A stretch of DNA of 64,000 nucleotides from Fasciolopsis buskii (Eukaryota > Platyhelminthes > Trematoda > Plagiorchiida > Fasciolidae), in NCBI GenBank assembly GCA_008360955.1, contig LUCM01007958.1, forward strand, positions 26,118 through 90,117, in the 5' to 3' direction. The translations under genes were made by a program, and so were the position numbers. A model generated the notes under the pieces. The model saw only the letters and a program-made list of their open reading frames with translations, was not told the origin of the DNA and searched no databases. Each line of letters opens with the position of its first letter. Position 1 is the first letter of the stretch. Shown piece by piece: positions 15,101-30,100 of this stretch.

Positions 15101-18100
15101 GTCGACGGGACCGAAAATGGGTTTGGAATATGTCGTCTCTACTAAGTAGCCAAGGTAGAACCTAAAGTCATGAAATAGGACCACTATGTCCGTGCAGCAC
15201 ATGATTCGGAATGATGGAGATAAGTTCCGTTTGAACCCGCCTTAGGCCTCAGGAAAGCTGCGGTCGGTGAGCCCATAAGCAGATATGTCGAACGAATTAT
15301 AACGCTTCAGTCGACTGATAGTGGAACGTACAGAATCATCCAACCAAACGGCACATCACTGATTGTTGACTGGAATCCAATCTAACATTGGACAATCGGC
15401 TGGCAAGCTAGGAATGGTTCTGATACCAATTTGATCGCAAGCAGTCAAAACAGGATCGTCTGACGCCGCAAATGAAGGATCCACGACTGACTGTTGTTAG
15501 CTTTCGGTGGTATTCAAAAGTCTTGGTTTTAATTCATAAGAAGAATAGAGCAAAGAGAAAATTTCCTCATTGCGAGATGTTTTATAGCAGTGTAAAATTA
15601 TCCACATAGCCTTTTTATGTCATCATTTCTTGTAATAGCCTATTTTAGTCTAAATTTTTAGTCTCATGAAGATAACACATAAACTCAAGTTCTTTAAATG
15701 AGATCAAATTTGGAACATTTTTGCGGCCACATTGCTGGCTGGGTTATTTTCTACGAAATATCCACCAAGTGATTTTTGTTTTCTAAACTTTTCAAGCAAA
15801 ACAAATCGATACTGGATATCATTACGCAGCATTTGCAAAACTTTATATAGAATGAACTGACCAGAGAGCTAAATACCATTTCCTTACCTCTCGGATATTT
15901 TGTGCTTTCATTTTTAATTATCCTGTTAATCCTAAGTAATTACTTTTCTGAGGTCACCTTCTCGGTGAATCGTTTTCAAAAATTCCCTTAATTTTTTGCA
16001 ATTGACAAATATTCGGTGAAAGCCTATCTTTGGAAAGACCTTTCTCACACGTCAGATATCAGTTGGTTCAAACGGTAACAATTTTGATGTATTGTAAGTG
16101 AACCCCACCTGGGTATTTCCTTGTTTGTTTAAAAATGACCGCCGCCGATGGAGTCCGTGAGTGAGCTCTTGCGCTTATTGGTCACTTTTATCCAAAATAA
16201 CAATTCTATTGATTAATTTTCTCCATAGTATGCTAGTTTTAGTTACCATATGCAGATGCGAATTCATCACTCTTGCTTCGAAAATCCAAGGGTGGACATC
16301 TGTAAATCAACAGATTCGTGAATCACTTTTGTTCAACAAAGCAGTGCTCACGTGTATTTTGTTGTTAGCTATCGTACTAGAAGATCGTTCATCTTATATA
16401 TATATATGTATGTATATATATATATATAATATATATATATATATATAGCCAGTTGCGGTGAAATCATGCGTATTTTAATCGCTTTCATGCAAAATGGGTT
16501 TAAGGTGCGTCCTGTTCGGACGATTTTCTTCAGCATCTGTAGAGGTTTGGTGCCATTCGATCGTAGTTTCCACGTGCTATGAATTCCCCTGATTCGATGC
16601 CCAATTCAGCGATGTGCTTCAAAAAAGATTACCGAGCAACTCAGTCAACAAATCAGAAAAATATGCTTGACGCTGAAACTTCCCGAACACCTGCTGTTTG
16701 GGGAATCGTTAGGATGTAAAAATGTTTTAGCACTAAATTACTGTTTATATGCTTAACTTGAAGGGTTGAACCACCGGTCGTTGTTGTAAGCGATGATTTG
16801 CTAAACACAAGGGTTAAAATAACCCATGTACTGCTGGTTTAATAAGTTTGATTGCGCCTAGCGATGATGTCCTTGTCATTACTCTTATCTGAATGTATTG
16901 CCGTTTGACTTGGATAGTATGGAGGTTCTCGTTTTTCAGCTGAACACGTTTCTCAGTCTCAGTGGGTTCTCCGGTCATAACATTTTCCAAGCAAAAATGA
17001 TGTTGCATGAAGTTTACTCTATAAGCTTTTGTAAAAGTTCGCACTTTTTGAATTCTTTGGTTACTGAGTTACTTAGTTGTGTATAGATAAGGAAGCCATA
17101 TTTTTCCGTTGTTTATAGGCAGTAAGATAAAAGGTGCAAACAGTTACAACACCGTTACTTAATAAAGGATGTAAAGAGATAGAAGCCAGATATTAAAGAG
17201 CTTCGTTATCAAACCGATCCGTCAACACAAAAATTATGGACTCTTTTCTTCATGCAGCTTGCACTTACCACAACTCGGTTTTCTTTATTTAATCCACTCA
17301 TTACTCGTAAAAGATCAGAGATAAATATAAGACAATTTTGTGCGGAATTCGGCTTTGTTAGCTATGTTTGACTAGTTTTTAGTGAAATGGGCATACATGA
17401 ACTTTCGCCAGCCTCCCAAAACTGTCGCTAAAACTTTTCCGGTAAACAAAATTTTTTCCCTTTGCAAGCTTATCACGTTGTTTCCTGCTTATTTTTGATT
17501 AGGTGCTTTTCTCCGATAATCCGTTCTTCGCCTAATGCCTTTTCTTGTAATGACGGAGACTTCCGAGGAATTCTCAACTTCCGTAGCTAGTATGTACACG
17601 TATCTTCAATATAGGCATAGAAACGTGGTCAGCTAGATGTTTCAGCAGTTCCTAAGATCTGGATAAATTCGGACACTGTCCAGCATTGAACCGTCTCCGT
17701 TAATCTTGATAAGTATATATCTGTAATGATGCATCAATCTCCTAGTTTAACTAGGAGTATTCTGTTCCCGGTTTTTCAATAAGAACGTAACATTCCGGTC
17801 TGAATTTCCTGTTCACTGAAGAGAAAAATCCTATGAGGCAGTTAAATTAGTTTGGAATATTCTGAGTGCAATCAGTTTCCTAATCTAGAGTTTTACCTCT
17901 ATACTCCTGAGTAACTCGGAAATTTAAGGCAGTTCAGAAAGCAGAAACCGGTCTCATTCATCAAATTTCAACGAAACAAATATACCAAATACTCTTTCGC
18001 GACTAGGTTACTTTCCGGGGTACATGGTCGGCGTCAAAGAGGTAGTAAATGTCGGGTACATCATCCGAGGCTTTATGGACCCCAGTTTGTAGGATAGGTT

Positions 18101-21100
18101 CCTCTGAGAGTTCGTACAGCAAGCGGTTATGCGTTCGCATTTTTGAAGTGCCTTCCCAGTGATTTAATCTTTATTAAGCAGACTATTTATTGTACTTGGA
18201 AGCAGTTTTCTGAATGCCTCGCCGGGAAAAGTAAAGCAAAACCAGTAAAAATCTGAGTGGGAAAAATACCTCATCCCACAAAAAAGCGACAAGGAGCTGT
18301 ACTGTTGCGGCCTGTACCCAGGTCGATTGGGAAAAGGTTTCACCATTGAATCATGATTTTCAACTGAGTCATAATTTCATCAGTGCAATGTCTCCAATTA
18401 AATTTTTAGGTTGTACTTTTTCTTCTAAATGTGGTAAACAGTAGAATCAGCATTGGAAATAAGTCCTTACCTAAGTGCAACAAGCTAGGAATTGCTCGGC
18501 TAAATTTTTATCGTCATGTCCAAAGAAATTGTAATAGGCCAACACAATGTGGAGATCAGTAGTGTTAACGGGTATTTCAAAAATGCATTTGGTCAAAATT
18601 ACATTGGACAAACCGAGCGTGAGAAACTCGATGCTGAATTGCAGTTGGCTGCGGGAAAGGGTTTGGTCGCGCATGTACTCGGAATGCTAGACAGCGTGGT
18701 TCATTAATTTGCAAAGCGCAAGGACACTTGAAAGAGATGACCTAGAGATAAATCTGCCTTTCCCAAACGAACAATAAAACAAAACAAAACAGGCAAAAAC
18801 AGGTGAGTGGACTTCGGAATGGAGGATGAAGAACTCCTTCATTCTGAAAGTTTGCCATGAGCCAAAATAAAATATGATAGGCTTGGCAATTATTTGGTAC
18901 CGCTAGTTTGTGGTACCATCTTGTCAATGTTCCTAAGTAGACGTCAGTAAATGTAACAACTGTAATTCTCAGCCCACGATTATTCGCAAGGGATGCGTAC
19001 TGAATACATACCATTCAGATATAAAGGACATGTGATTAGTTTGATTTAACTTGGCATCTACTCGGGAGCTTAATTTAAAACTGCCAGTGATGAAATGCAC
19101 GAAGTACTATACTGAAAATATACTTGTTCTTGATACAGTCATAGAAAGCAAGTTTCGCATGAGCAACTCAGTAGGTCTTAATTCTTTTCCTACTTCAGAT
19201 TGATGAATTTCCGCATAATTCCGCAGGAAATTGTTCGCGTGTTTGCTTTATGAAAGAAAGCACTATATAAAATATTCTTGGACAGATCTTGTCAATAAGA
19301 AGTGAATTTTGACAGGCACGAAAACTTCAGGAATCCAACTGTCTAATTTACAAACTGTGTAACCTAATAGTCTGTTCGTAAGTGAAGCCCTTCGAGAATT
19401 CGTATTAGTCCTTTTCAAAAGCCTCACTATCTCCCGCACCTGCGTGGTAATAAATATGCCCAAGATTCAGTAAGAATTGGTTTACTCACTTCATATTTGA
19501 TCTGTCATTACTCTAAAATTTCATCTGATGTCTGGCGAAAACTAACAACTAATGTAGATATGGATGGTGACGTCTGTCAACATAATGTCTGACAAACGCC
19601 ATACAGTAGTGCATTGGGCCGAAAACCGTGTCAACACGAAGACAAAATGCCAAAATGTTTTCTACCTGTTCGCATATGGCACTTCAATTCACCTGACTGC
19701 TCTCATCAAACAAAATGCAGGCGGTCAAAGAAAACCAGTGAAAATGTGTTTGATTATATTATTGGTTTGGGTTTCATGGATGGACGATCGTGTATCCTGG
19801 TGCTTGTTGCGGTCGAAGAGAGGTTCGATTTTGTGTTCCTTTTCACCGATCACAACCTAAGGCGGTCGATACCCGACTTAGGTGTGCAACATGAACGAAC
19901 TTTATACGTTTGATTCGTCGTAACTGATGCTCGTCCTATGAAAAACGCACTTGGCTATGCTGAGTAAATTGACAATCCAAGCAGTAGTATCAGATGGGCA
20001 TTGTTTGAAAAATGTTATGCAAGCTTTCAAGGGCCAACTGATGAAAATGGGTTTATTTTGGGTTTTTTCTTACAAATCGGTGGTTACTCGGGCACATCAT
20101 GAAGAAAGAAATGTTTGCCGGAAATCAATTGGTCTTGATTTCCACCATCATGTCTGTGATTTAATTCTTCCAGATTGAAGCCGCGCAGTCTTGCAGGTAT
20201 GGTTTTAAGTACAGCCGGCTGTGAAGGTTATATCGAGGTGCATTGGATGTGTATAGCCATCGGAAATAATGCTGACACTAAGAGGGTTTCGAAAGTGGTA
20301 GTTATTGAAATATTCGGATAGCCTCACGCATTTTTTCCGGTTAAGCATGGATGAGAAATAATGGAACAATATTTCACTGCTCACTGTTTCGGTGAAGTTT
20401 TAAACATGCAAAATTCTAAAGTCAATATTGTTACTTAACAATAATTTCTTCCATAGTTTCTTATTTATCTGTCATAATTATAAACTTACTTCAACCTGAA
20501 ATTGATTTCATTTACCCCGACATATGTAGTTTCAACAAAAAGCTCAGCAAAAGACTTTCAAATAGTTCGCAATTATACCCAAAATGCACAGTTGGGTAGT
20601 CAACGCGGCGAATAGAATGGTTTGTGAACAGAAGGAAGTTAGATGTGTCAAACATATCATGTCAGAGTTACTCGTCAAAGTTTATAACAACACGAACTTT
20701 TGATTGTTGCACCCTCTGAAAATGCTAACTGCTTGTCGAATAAGCTCCGGGGAGTGTATATGACTTTGAAATACGTTTAAGTTCATCCTCGTCCGAGCGA
20801 CAGAAGGTAGGGTGGCTACTATCTAGTAAGTGTGATTTTCAAATCAGGCTTCGTCATTTTTATTGTTTCGAATAAAGATAAATGTGAATGTCAATTGCTT
20901 ACTTTTGTTTGATGGCGTGACCGTCGGTGGTCAAATGGATAAGGTCGGGGCGTTCGGACGTGAAGGTCACTGATCCGGACCGTCCCACCGTTGGTAAACT
21001 TCCCCAATTGGCAGCCCTCTATTGGCCGTGGCCCCCTTCCTGGAGCATGATGTATATGGTTATTTCACTAATAAAGGAAGTAAAATATAAAAAAAAGATA

Positions 21101-24100
21101 AAGACATTCAAATTTGGTTTGAAGGTGCATCTAATCTCAGTTTTCTCCTCATAATTCGATGAAATGGTCGTTTATAAAAAAACAGTTAACTCAGATGATG
21201 ATTCAAGTTACCCGAAGCACGGCATTGCACCACTTCACTTGATTTCGACTATAGCAATGATGCAATATTCGTAACCAGCTGGAGTTTATATAAGTTGTCT
21301 TATAATTTGTTAATTCGTGGTCTACAGTGTCGCTGTTTTAGGCTAGATAAGCTGATAAAATGGTAACTTAGGTGGGATAAAAATTTCGAAAATGTAGGCT
21401 GGTAACTTCCGAACAATTGAGGTAGTCTTTGAAGTAATGGAACTGTTGGAAATCGGATTCCAATCTAAACGTGTAAGAAAATAGATTGCGTGAAACCGTC
21501 GAATGCTTTTCCACTTGCAGGTATTAAGCAAATAAATTTTGCACGCCCGCAGTCTGATGTAATAGATACATTGTAGTGTTTGCCTTTCATTCCCACAAGG
21601 GATCAGTTAATGTAATTTCAAACCACTCTCATTGGTATGGTGCTAAACGTAAGCTAGCCTAGGTTATTTTCCTAATCCATTAGATTTCTTCCAATTATGA
21701 TTAATTTCAAAATTCATTACTCACGCAAGCTGTCAGTGTTTGTCCATCAACAACACGTTGTTGAGTTATATGAAAATTTTTTAGGATGCATATGGCAAAT
21801 GGAAGTATACGGCTGTCGTCATCAGTTTGAACAATTGTTGAGAAATTGTTGAGAAATGTGATTTGGAAGAAAGGCAAATTTTGTTTCGGAAATTTACTTG
21901 GCCTGCAATTGCAGAAGTCGAGGATCGAGTTAGTCGTTTGCCTTTTTAGTCAATTGTCAGACTGCCTAGCTGTCTGTAACGTCTCTTTTTCAACGGCCAT
22001 ATAGAATCCGAATGTGATTCACTAATCCAAATATAGGTGTCACGTTTCCAATTTTCCATTAGCAGTTCGTACAAGTCACACTGATTCAATAGCTATGAAT
22101 GCCTTGTAAATTCGAAATCGCACCTTTACTACTCTTACGAGCATTTGAAATTGAAGTTGAATTTGACTCTGTGAGCACCGCTTTTACTGGTCTCTCCCCG
22201 TCTTCTCTCGCAATCGGTCTTCAGCCTCCAGACTATCTATATCAAGCTTCTTTCTTCTCCTTGTGCAGCGTTTATACTGAGGTTGCCGAACCTATGGGCT
22301 TCTCCAAAAATCCCATCCTATTTGGTTGAAACTTTGGTTTCCCTCGTTCATCTATTTTTTCGTCTCTCTACTTCTTCGCCAACAACAGCGATTTCTTTAA
22401 TTGTAATTAATGCACCGGCAATTCGGACATTGCCTAACCACGAAAATGGGTAACTTTTGTAGCCATCATGCACTATAAGTATAGGGTTTAATAATTTCAT
22501 CCTGCTTTCCGTTTACTACACAATTCAAGTTAAAAAAAACATCATAACGTCGATTCTACTTTCCGATGATTTTGTTTCTTTTAAAACACTTTGCTCTCGG
22601 TGCCCTTAGAGTGAATAGCGTTTGTTTGTACACTGAGGCAACTGCGTCAATATCTTCATATATAAGGAAATTGTCAGTTACAATCGCTTCAGATGGAACC
22701 AATAAAAACCGGGTTCACCATCTACTCAGTGGCTAGTTTGGTCCACGGTGTATTAAGGATCTATCGACGAATCTACGTGCTACATTTTATGGTCACTGTA
22801 AAAACTATTAAATAAAAACAAAACATTACAGGGAATGAAAGTGACTTTCTGATGTTTTTGGTTACTTTCAGCTGCCGTAGGTAATATTAACTAATTTTAT
22901 AGAACTAACCAAAATGGCTTCCCAAACAAAAATGACGCGGTACGTTTTCGGGGAAATGACCCAGGATTAGATTGGCAACATCATTTTTGCGAGAGACACA
23001 CATTCCTACGTGGTAGCTAATATATTACTATGCTGTCTGCATTTACTTTAGATATTTGACATCCTGTCGTTGTCTTACGAACCTCCTGTGAAAGAAGATG
23101 AGGATCTCGTTGGCATTTTGAAAGAGACTGTCGAGGCACTGTACGCGGGTCCTCTGTCCGTTGATCAAAATGACATTGAAGCCAATGAACTTATTCAATT
23201 GCTTCGAAGTACTCATTTGGGTTCTTTTGCTGAAGCCTACACGGAAATTGCCACTAAAAACTTCCACATGCCAGATCTACCCAGTGTGGGGCTTTATGCA
23301 GCATCCGGTCTGGGTACTTACGGTACGTTAGGAAGTCTGGCTGCAAGCCGGGGACGGATTACACCGTCCGTTGGATTGAGCAACGGGGATCTACTAAACA
23401 GTGCGCCGGAACCAAGTTTACTGAATGCCTACAGCGCATCTCGGCCAAAGTTGCCTTTACTTGGTAGTACGCCGGGATACATAGACCTGCGAAAAACAGA
23501 AGCAACGTTAACTGGTGGCGGGGTAGGACCGGCTCTTCCACCTGTTGAAGGAACCATGAAAATAATCAGTTTTGAAAAGAATCTTGGCGAAGATTTGGTG
23601 AGTAACGGATTTAGATGTTTGCTTACAAGGAACAAACAAATGATTGTTTTTACAATTTAATTGTTTTCTCCTTGTTTCTCCAACTTCTCATAAGGCGACT
23701 ACTGAACACAACTAACTATAGCTATTTGTCCTTCTACTAAAAATTAAAAAGACAATCTCTCCAAATTCATTAGCTGTCAGTGAAGACAATAGAGCGCTAT
23801 AGCTGATCTAAACGTTCAGAAAATAAAACCACTAGGCGTATATGTATTTTTTGTGCCTTTAAAATGGTATCTGAATTGAAAAATGTTTTGATGGATTAAA
23901 GCGTGCGATGTTTTCGAGCGACGTTGCCTATTTGTGAATATTTTTTCATCAACCTCGTTATAATGCATAAAAAGCGCTCTAGAACAATTGATTTTGATGC
24001 GCGGTTGGCGGCGAGAAGTGCGTCACGTTTCGTTCTGCCAAACATTTGGTGGAGGAATGTTCGTTATCGGACGTGTGTGGCAAGATCATCAGATTAACAG

Positions 24101-27100
24101 AAGAAAAGTGCATCACGCGACAGGAAATCAATAGATTGTACAGTCTTCACATATTCGCATTTCGTTCCGAGTTAATCAATAAGAAGGCAAAGTCACGCAG
24201 TCTATCGTTAGTTGCAGAAGGGATACATGGAAAAAGTTGAAGGGAAGGCGAGAATCAGCCCTAAGGGTGGTTACTCGCATTAATCGTGCCACCAACTAAT
24301 TACCAACTTCACCGACGGTGTTGTCTGAATGACTGTGTTCAATTTACATTGCATCATTGACTTTATTTGACCATGGCGTGATAACACTGCTATTACACGG
24401 CGCCCGAGGTCTCATCCAACGAATAAAAAGCGCGCTGCCAATAACTTTTAGAGTAAACCGCCTGCCGTGTTACAAAATGTTTATATGGCTTTGAATAAAC
24501 TTCGTCGGACGAGGCTCAGGTAACTGTAATATGAATTCATTTTAACCCCATTAAAGCTACTGTTCCAGCTTCGTATTTGAAAAATTTCTGTCAAGTATCT
24601 CGAGGCATAAAGAACCAATATTCAGAAATCTTCGCGGTGTTTGATTAGTTATGTTTTGCTACAATGATGATGAGGCGGAAATGAAAGGAAGTAGACAAGT
24701 ATGAGCGACGAATACTGCTTTTTAAAAAACAAAACAAACAGGAAAGTGGTACAAGATCTTAAAATTTATTGGAGTAAAAACAAGAAGCAAATTTGAAAAG
24801 TTAAGTCCATACACACTAGAAAAAACTGCGGCGGTGGTCTGGTTGATTGCGCTTTAGATATGTACTGGATGGTAACCAGGATAGATGAACAATGAACCAC
24901 GGTGGCTTCAATAGCTGGATGAAGTGTTTTCGTGAACATAACGAAAGATCGTATAATCAAATGCTCATCGCTTGTCCAACTGAGGGGGCCCGACATTTGA
25001 GTGATACTGAGTGTTCACTTGAAACTTTGTGAATGGGGCGGAACTTTTTAATCGCAAACTGTAGGCCTTTTCGGATGTATAACGAATCTGGAGCTTTACA
25101 GCACAAAGATTTTAACAATTACACCTGGGTGGCGAATGTGTATATTGTCTGCTACGCCATCTCCTTTAGACGGCAGGTTGACGTAGACGGATTTCTTACG
25201 GACACCTGTCTTCTGAGCCCTTTATTCACCGTGTCGCATTACCTAATCGATAAATCTTTTTTAGGGTAGCCGTTTTATGAGAAAATATTTCGCAAAATTT
25301 CTAGTTCAATAATTATGTTATCCATGCATTTATTTCGAGGTTTGCTACCCAGTAACCGAACTAGGTACCGTTTCCTGTTGACTGGAATAGAACTGTTGAA
25401 GCGTACTTAGTGAACACATGCTAAAGAGAGAGAACGTTTGCCGTTCGCGTGTGAAGTTGCTCTGAGATTTCGAGGTCAGGGATCTAGGCAGGAACATTCA
25501 TTCAGGATTTACTGTGGATAAATCATAAATATTGTGAATCCTGCAGACAATTTGCATGGACTTAGCGTGCACGATTGTGACCAGAGTTTAGGTAATGGAG
25601 CACAAAACTTTTGCATCAAAATATGCCAAGTTTGTGAGTATCAGTCATACCAAAGAATCTCCCATATGAGATTTTCTAAGGAGAATTAATTAGTGCACAA
25701 AAGAAATTCAGTTGAGGAGGTCGCTGTTCCCGAAGACATGGAAGATGAAGAAACCTAATTACAAACAATCCTGAAATGGTTTCGCTGAAAGAGCATCAAA
25801 ATTTCGTATTCCGATATAAACTACATACCATAAGAACTATCGTTCTTATGGTGCGATACTGACATGAGGAACAGATATCAATGCGACATTGGTCATTTTG
25901 ACATCGGAAGTGCAATTTTATTTTTTCCACATCACATTTCTTTACGCGTTCCGTCTTTCGGATCTTGACAACGCAGAAGAAATAAAGAAGCACGACTTCG
26001 TATTGTTCATTAGAGATGTCTTGCTGTCCCAATCTTAAATGACGTGCAAATTAGTAGTTGCTGTCTTTAGCTTGCTTTTGACAACTGTGATCCTCAGCTT
26101 TTTTGTTATCCATTTCAATAGGGTAGATTTGTTTTTGTATGTTTTTCAACGAAAAAATTTTCGGAACTGCCAGAAGACGGGCATCGGCAACGAAGCAGAA
26201 CAAACACATGGGCAGGAGACTGATTCCATGTGAACCGCAACTTGCGGATCCAATTGTCTAGCGACACTGAAACTCCCGCGTACAGAAGTCCAGCGATTTG
26301 ATCGGTGAAAACAACACTGAGTAAAGTTAGTAGCATGTGACACAGCATTACTTATTTGAAGTGAAGTAAATGTTTGTGAAGTACACTTTGGTTCAACCTG
26401 CACGATCAATCATAAGCTTTTTTTCAAGAACGAAAAAAAACCAGCAGGTGTTTGTACAAAATCAGATGGTGCCATACTGAGGGTGAAAGTTGAAACGACA
26501 ATAACGACACTTTAATTCAAAGTGATGACAGTCAAGTGCAAAACTGTACAAAGAGAAGTATGATTTATTTCAAGATCTCGTCAGTATTCCACATGTATAT
26601 TGTCTCTTTTTTCCCCCTGCAGGGAATCACAATAGTGCAACAGCCATACGTATCGGCTCATTATGGATTGGTTAAGGAGCTTGTGGTGAAAAGAATACTC
26701 ACAGCTTCACGAATAGAACAGCAAGGTTTACTTCACGAAGGCGACGTTATCCGTGAAGCGAACGGAGTGCCTGTAGACAATCCTCAAGTCCTACAAAGGC
26801 TTCTGCACAACGCAACTGGAACGGTAACTTTGAAAATCATTCCCGGATACCAGTCTACACCGCTGACATCCCAGGTGTGTGTTGATTTCGTTCACTGAAT
26901 GACAAGTGGACTTAACAGGCACAGTAAACTAGGCTAATAAACAAGCCTCGTTTTCTTGTTGTTGTTCGTCATTTTCCATGAGGGAAATAAGTAAATTTCA
27001 TACTAAAACCATTTGAATCATTATCGAGCAAATAATTGGAAGCCTATCGTCATATATTGTCAGTTTATTAACATGAAAACCTGATATTTCATTTATTTAC

Positions 27101-30100
27101 GAAGAAGTACTACAACCTAAATAAAACGTGCTTAGAAGCACGCTCCCATTTAATGTTTGGACTTGTGTATACCTGATAACAATTTAGATATTATTGATTT
27201 TTCGGCGTTTCCTTGCAAGCATATCGTTTTCTGTCATGGGATAGCTTAAAACGTCGAATCAGATGATCGGATGAGGTTAATGCAAAATCGATTTTTACGA
27301 TTAATATCACCGGGATGACCATTGCGTATGACTGAATTCAATTGAATGAGTTTCTACGCTAAACCAAAATCATGAAAATACGTTTGAAAGGCAAGAAGTA
27401 AAAAGACACATTCCAATTATACAAAATCCCAATACACCCCTTTTTCTTACATAAATGTATTGAAGGTTTAAGCGAAACCTTCAAGACATGCGACATGGAA
27501 CAAACAGAAAATATAGTCGAGTCTTATAAACGGGTTCATATCAGCTGATGTACTTTTAAATAAATGCTAGAAGGTAGTGAGTGGATCGTGAAGCGAGTGA
27601 CACGTCGATCAGCAAGCAACAGTGAAATTTCTGGGATGAGCACTGTCAAGCGTAATTGATTTAGTTTTCCTGGTGGCCTGATTCTTGATACACGGACCGT
27701 GGCCCGTTGCCTCAGAACCACTGATGTAGGTGGAAATCAGCAAAGATGTGTGTGTTTCAGAAGGTCACGAATGGACGGATCTCGAAAACTTCCCATACCA
27801 GTTGCAGGTGAATGTGCATAGTTTGTAGGGTGTGAAATTTTAAATCGTACCCTTATTTACTGGAGGATTTAACTGACTTCTTTGTAGTCAGAAAGAGTTT
27901 CTGGTAGAAATTCGTTGGCCACACGACTGAATGTCTGAATTCGAGTGGACTGAGTGTACTGTGAGCTTTCGTGACCATCCGATTTTTCCGTACGAGCGAA
28001 AAGGAGTAGTGAGCTTGACTCCCGGCGAATTAGACAATTCGATTTTTATTGATGACTGATGGCCTTATAAATAATACAACTTCCGAAGGTGTTTGATCGT
28101 CGCGGTGTTAGATGTCTATATTCGGTTTGAGCTCATCTGTAACTAGGTACTTCAAATAGCTTATAACAGTGTGCTGATTAGGAAAGAAACGTATTACTAA
28201 GCCTTGTGTTGTGTTAAGGCACATGACCGAAACTTAACACAACCTGTTATCCTAGGTCGATTACGAATACGCTTTTGTGTTAAACCTTTTAGTTAAACTT
28301 TGGTGTTAAGATTAAACTTAAGCACGTAGTTTTTGACGCGTAATTTAGCAGCATTTAGGTAGTCGAAATTTGAGTTTTCCACAAATTGGTGTCGTCCTTC
28401 GCCTTGATTCCGAAGGCAAATTGTCTCTGCATATATTTGTACAAAATATAGATATGAATATCTATCCATATCAAACAATTTTTCCCCAACTCTTAAGCGA
28501 GAGCTTACGCCCGAACGTGTGCTTTGCAGTAATTAGCCCCTAGTGATAGAGTCTCGCTTTACCCGCGTCTACATGGTGAAAGCTTCGAAAATGGTTGATT
28601 TTCACTTGGGGTCCTGCAGATGAGACTCATTCCAGGTTGGAGAGTGAGCGATAGGAATCAAGATTGAATTCAGTGCTAGCATGCTGTGGGAATTCGCGAA
28701 AACCATCACATCACACGGGAAGAATTGGTTAAGGTGAAAAAGACAGAACACAAATCGGGCCAATATTTATTCAAGTTCTTATAACTTCTCCTTCGTTTTA
28801 TTGTCTTAGTAGAGGAATCCAGGTCAGTGCTTTTTAATTGACCTAAGCCGTTAACGAAGTCCTACATGTAGAGTAGTTTTAACTGGCATACACTGTTTTT
28901 GAATATTGAAAATTCACCCTGGTTCGATCAGGTACACTCTTTGCTCGAAACTTTTAACGGGAAGACTTGGTTTTGAAATAATCCATTTCTACGTTACAGC
29001 TCTTCTTGCGAGCTTACTTCACCTACAATCCGAAAAACGACAATCTCATCCCATGCAAAGAAGCAGGATTGCCATTTGAAGCCGGATCAGTCTTACAGGT
29101 CTTGAAACAAGAAGATCCACACTGGTGGCAGGTCAGTTCAGTTGCGAGTCAGAAGTGTTGTCTACATGTTCTGAATTAATTGACCAATTCTGAACACATT
29201 CAATGCTGATACAATCAGTAATTTTCTAACCAAACAACCCCCTGCTGCATCCCTAACAGAAATATCCGATTGGAAAATTATTTACGTCTGATTTAGGCCT
29301 GTTGTGAGGAAAATCCCTCTCAAGTTTCATTGTCGTCTACCTATATTATTCCTTTCAGACTTTATTTCCTTTGTTTAAGTATCTCAAGAAACTGTTAACG
29401 GTGGAAACCAATGTTTAAAATTATGTCCTGACAGCAAATGGAAAAACTGGTAGAATAAGTGTTCCGCAGTAGATCTGAAGATAAGTAAGTTTTATCTGCT
29501 CCGAGTTTCCTGTTCCAACAACCATAGTATTGACAGTCGTCAAGTCAGAACAGCATTATTTTAGTTTACGGTATGAAGATGTTATGCTGTGTTGTTGGGA
29601 CTAACTGCAATAAAACCATGCTCAGGTTACCCTGGCTAAGGTGTGCATTGCTTCCATGTGGTTCCGTGAGACGCATTGGATACAGCCTTGAGATCAAGTA
29701 GGCCCTTGAATTGCGTCCCTTTTTCGAATGGCGTTCCGCATCATTAAAGATGTCATCCGTTTGCACCATTTTGTTACATGTGCGCAACAGGCCCGACACT
29801 ATGGGCATCAACAACGAGCGGGGCTCATTCCGTCTGTAGTTTTACAGGAACGACGCAGGGCTTTCATTCAAAGTGCTCCACACCCAGAAGAATTCGCTTA
29901 CAAATTGGTTGCATGCGGACTCGCCAGGCGAAGACGAAAGAAGGTAAGCTTTGAACTCAAACGAATTCCGTACTGAAAAGCGTTCATCAGTTAAATATGT
30001 GCACTTGAGAAGGAATTCTGCAAATAGATGACGCCTAATTTCGATTTCCACCATAGTTAGTATTGAACTTCTGAATATTAGTGAATTACCCGATTAAGCA

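Larger units (their letters stand above)
3199..23051 (+). other. PALS1 intron 1 (19.9 kb)
   Basis: It begins GTAATG and ends CTTTAG. Identified contents are the Penelope remnant (12.9-14.5 kb), the TA repeat and Penelope-type terminus (16.4-16.6 kb) and SINE copy A (20.9 kb). The stretches 3.2-12.9, 14.5-16.4, 16.6-20.9 and 21.1-23.0 kb show nothing I can name. They have scattered stops in all frames and no credible exon. Confidence 0.65.

Noticed and set aside
18516..18707. 63-codon frame considered as a PALS1 upstream exon
   Set aside because: EREKLDAELQLAAGKG looked helical, but there is no credible splice-site pair, and the exon at 3.09 kb fits L27N far better.
19564..20178. Cluster of overlapping plus-strand frames, possible retrocopy
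   Set aside because: The peptides could not be related to any family, and no consistent single frame emerges.
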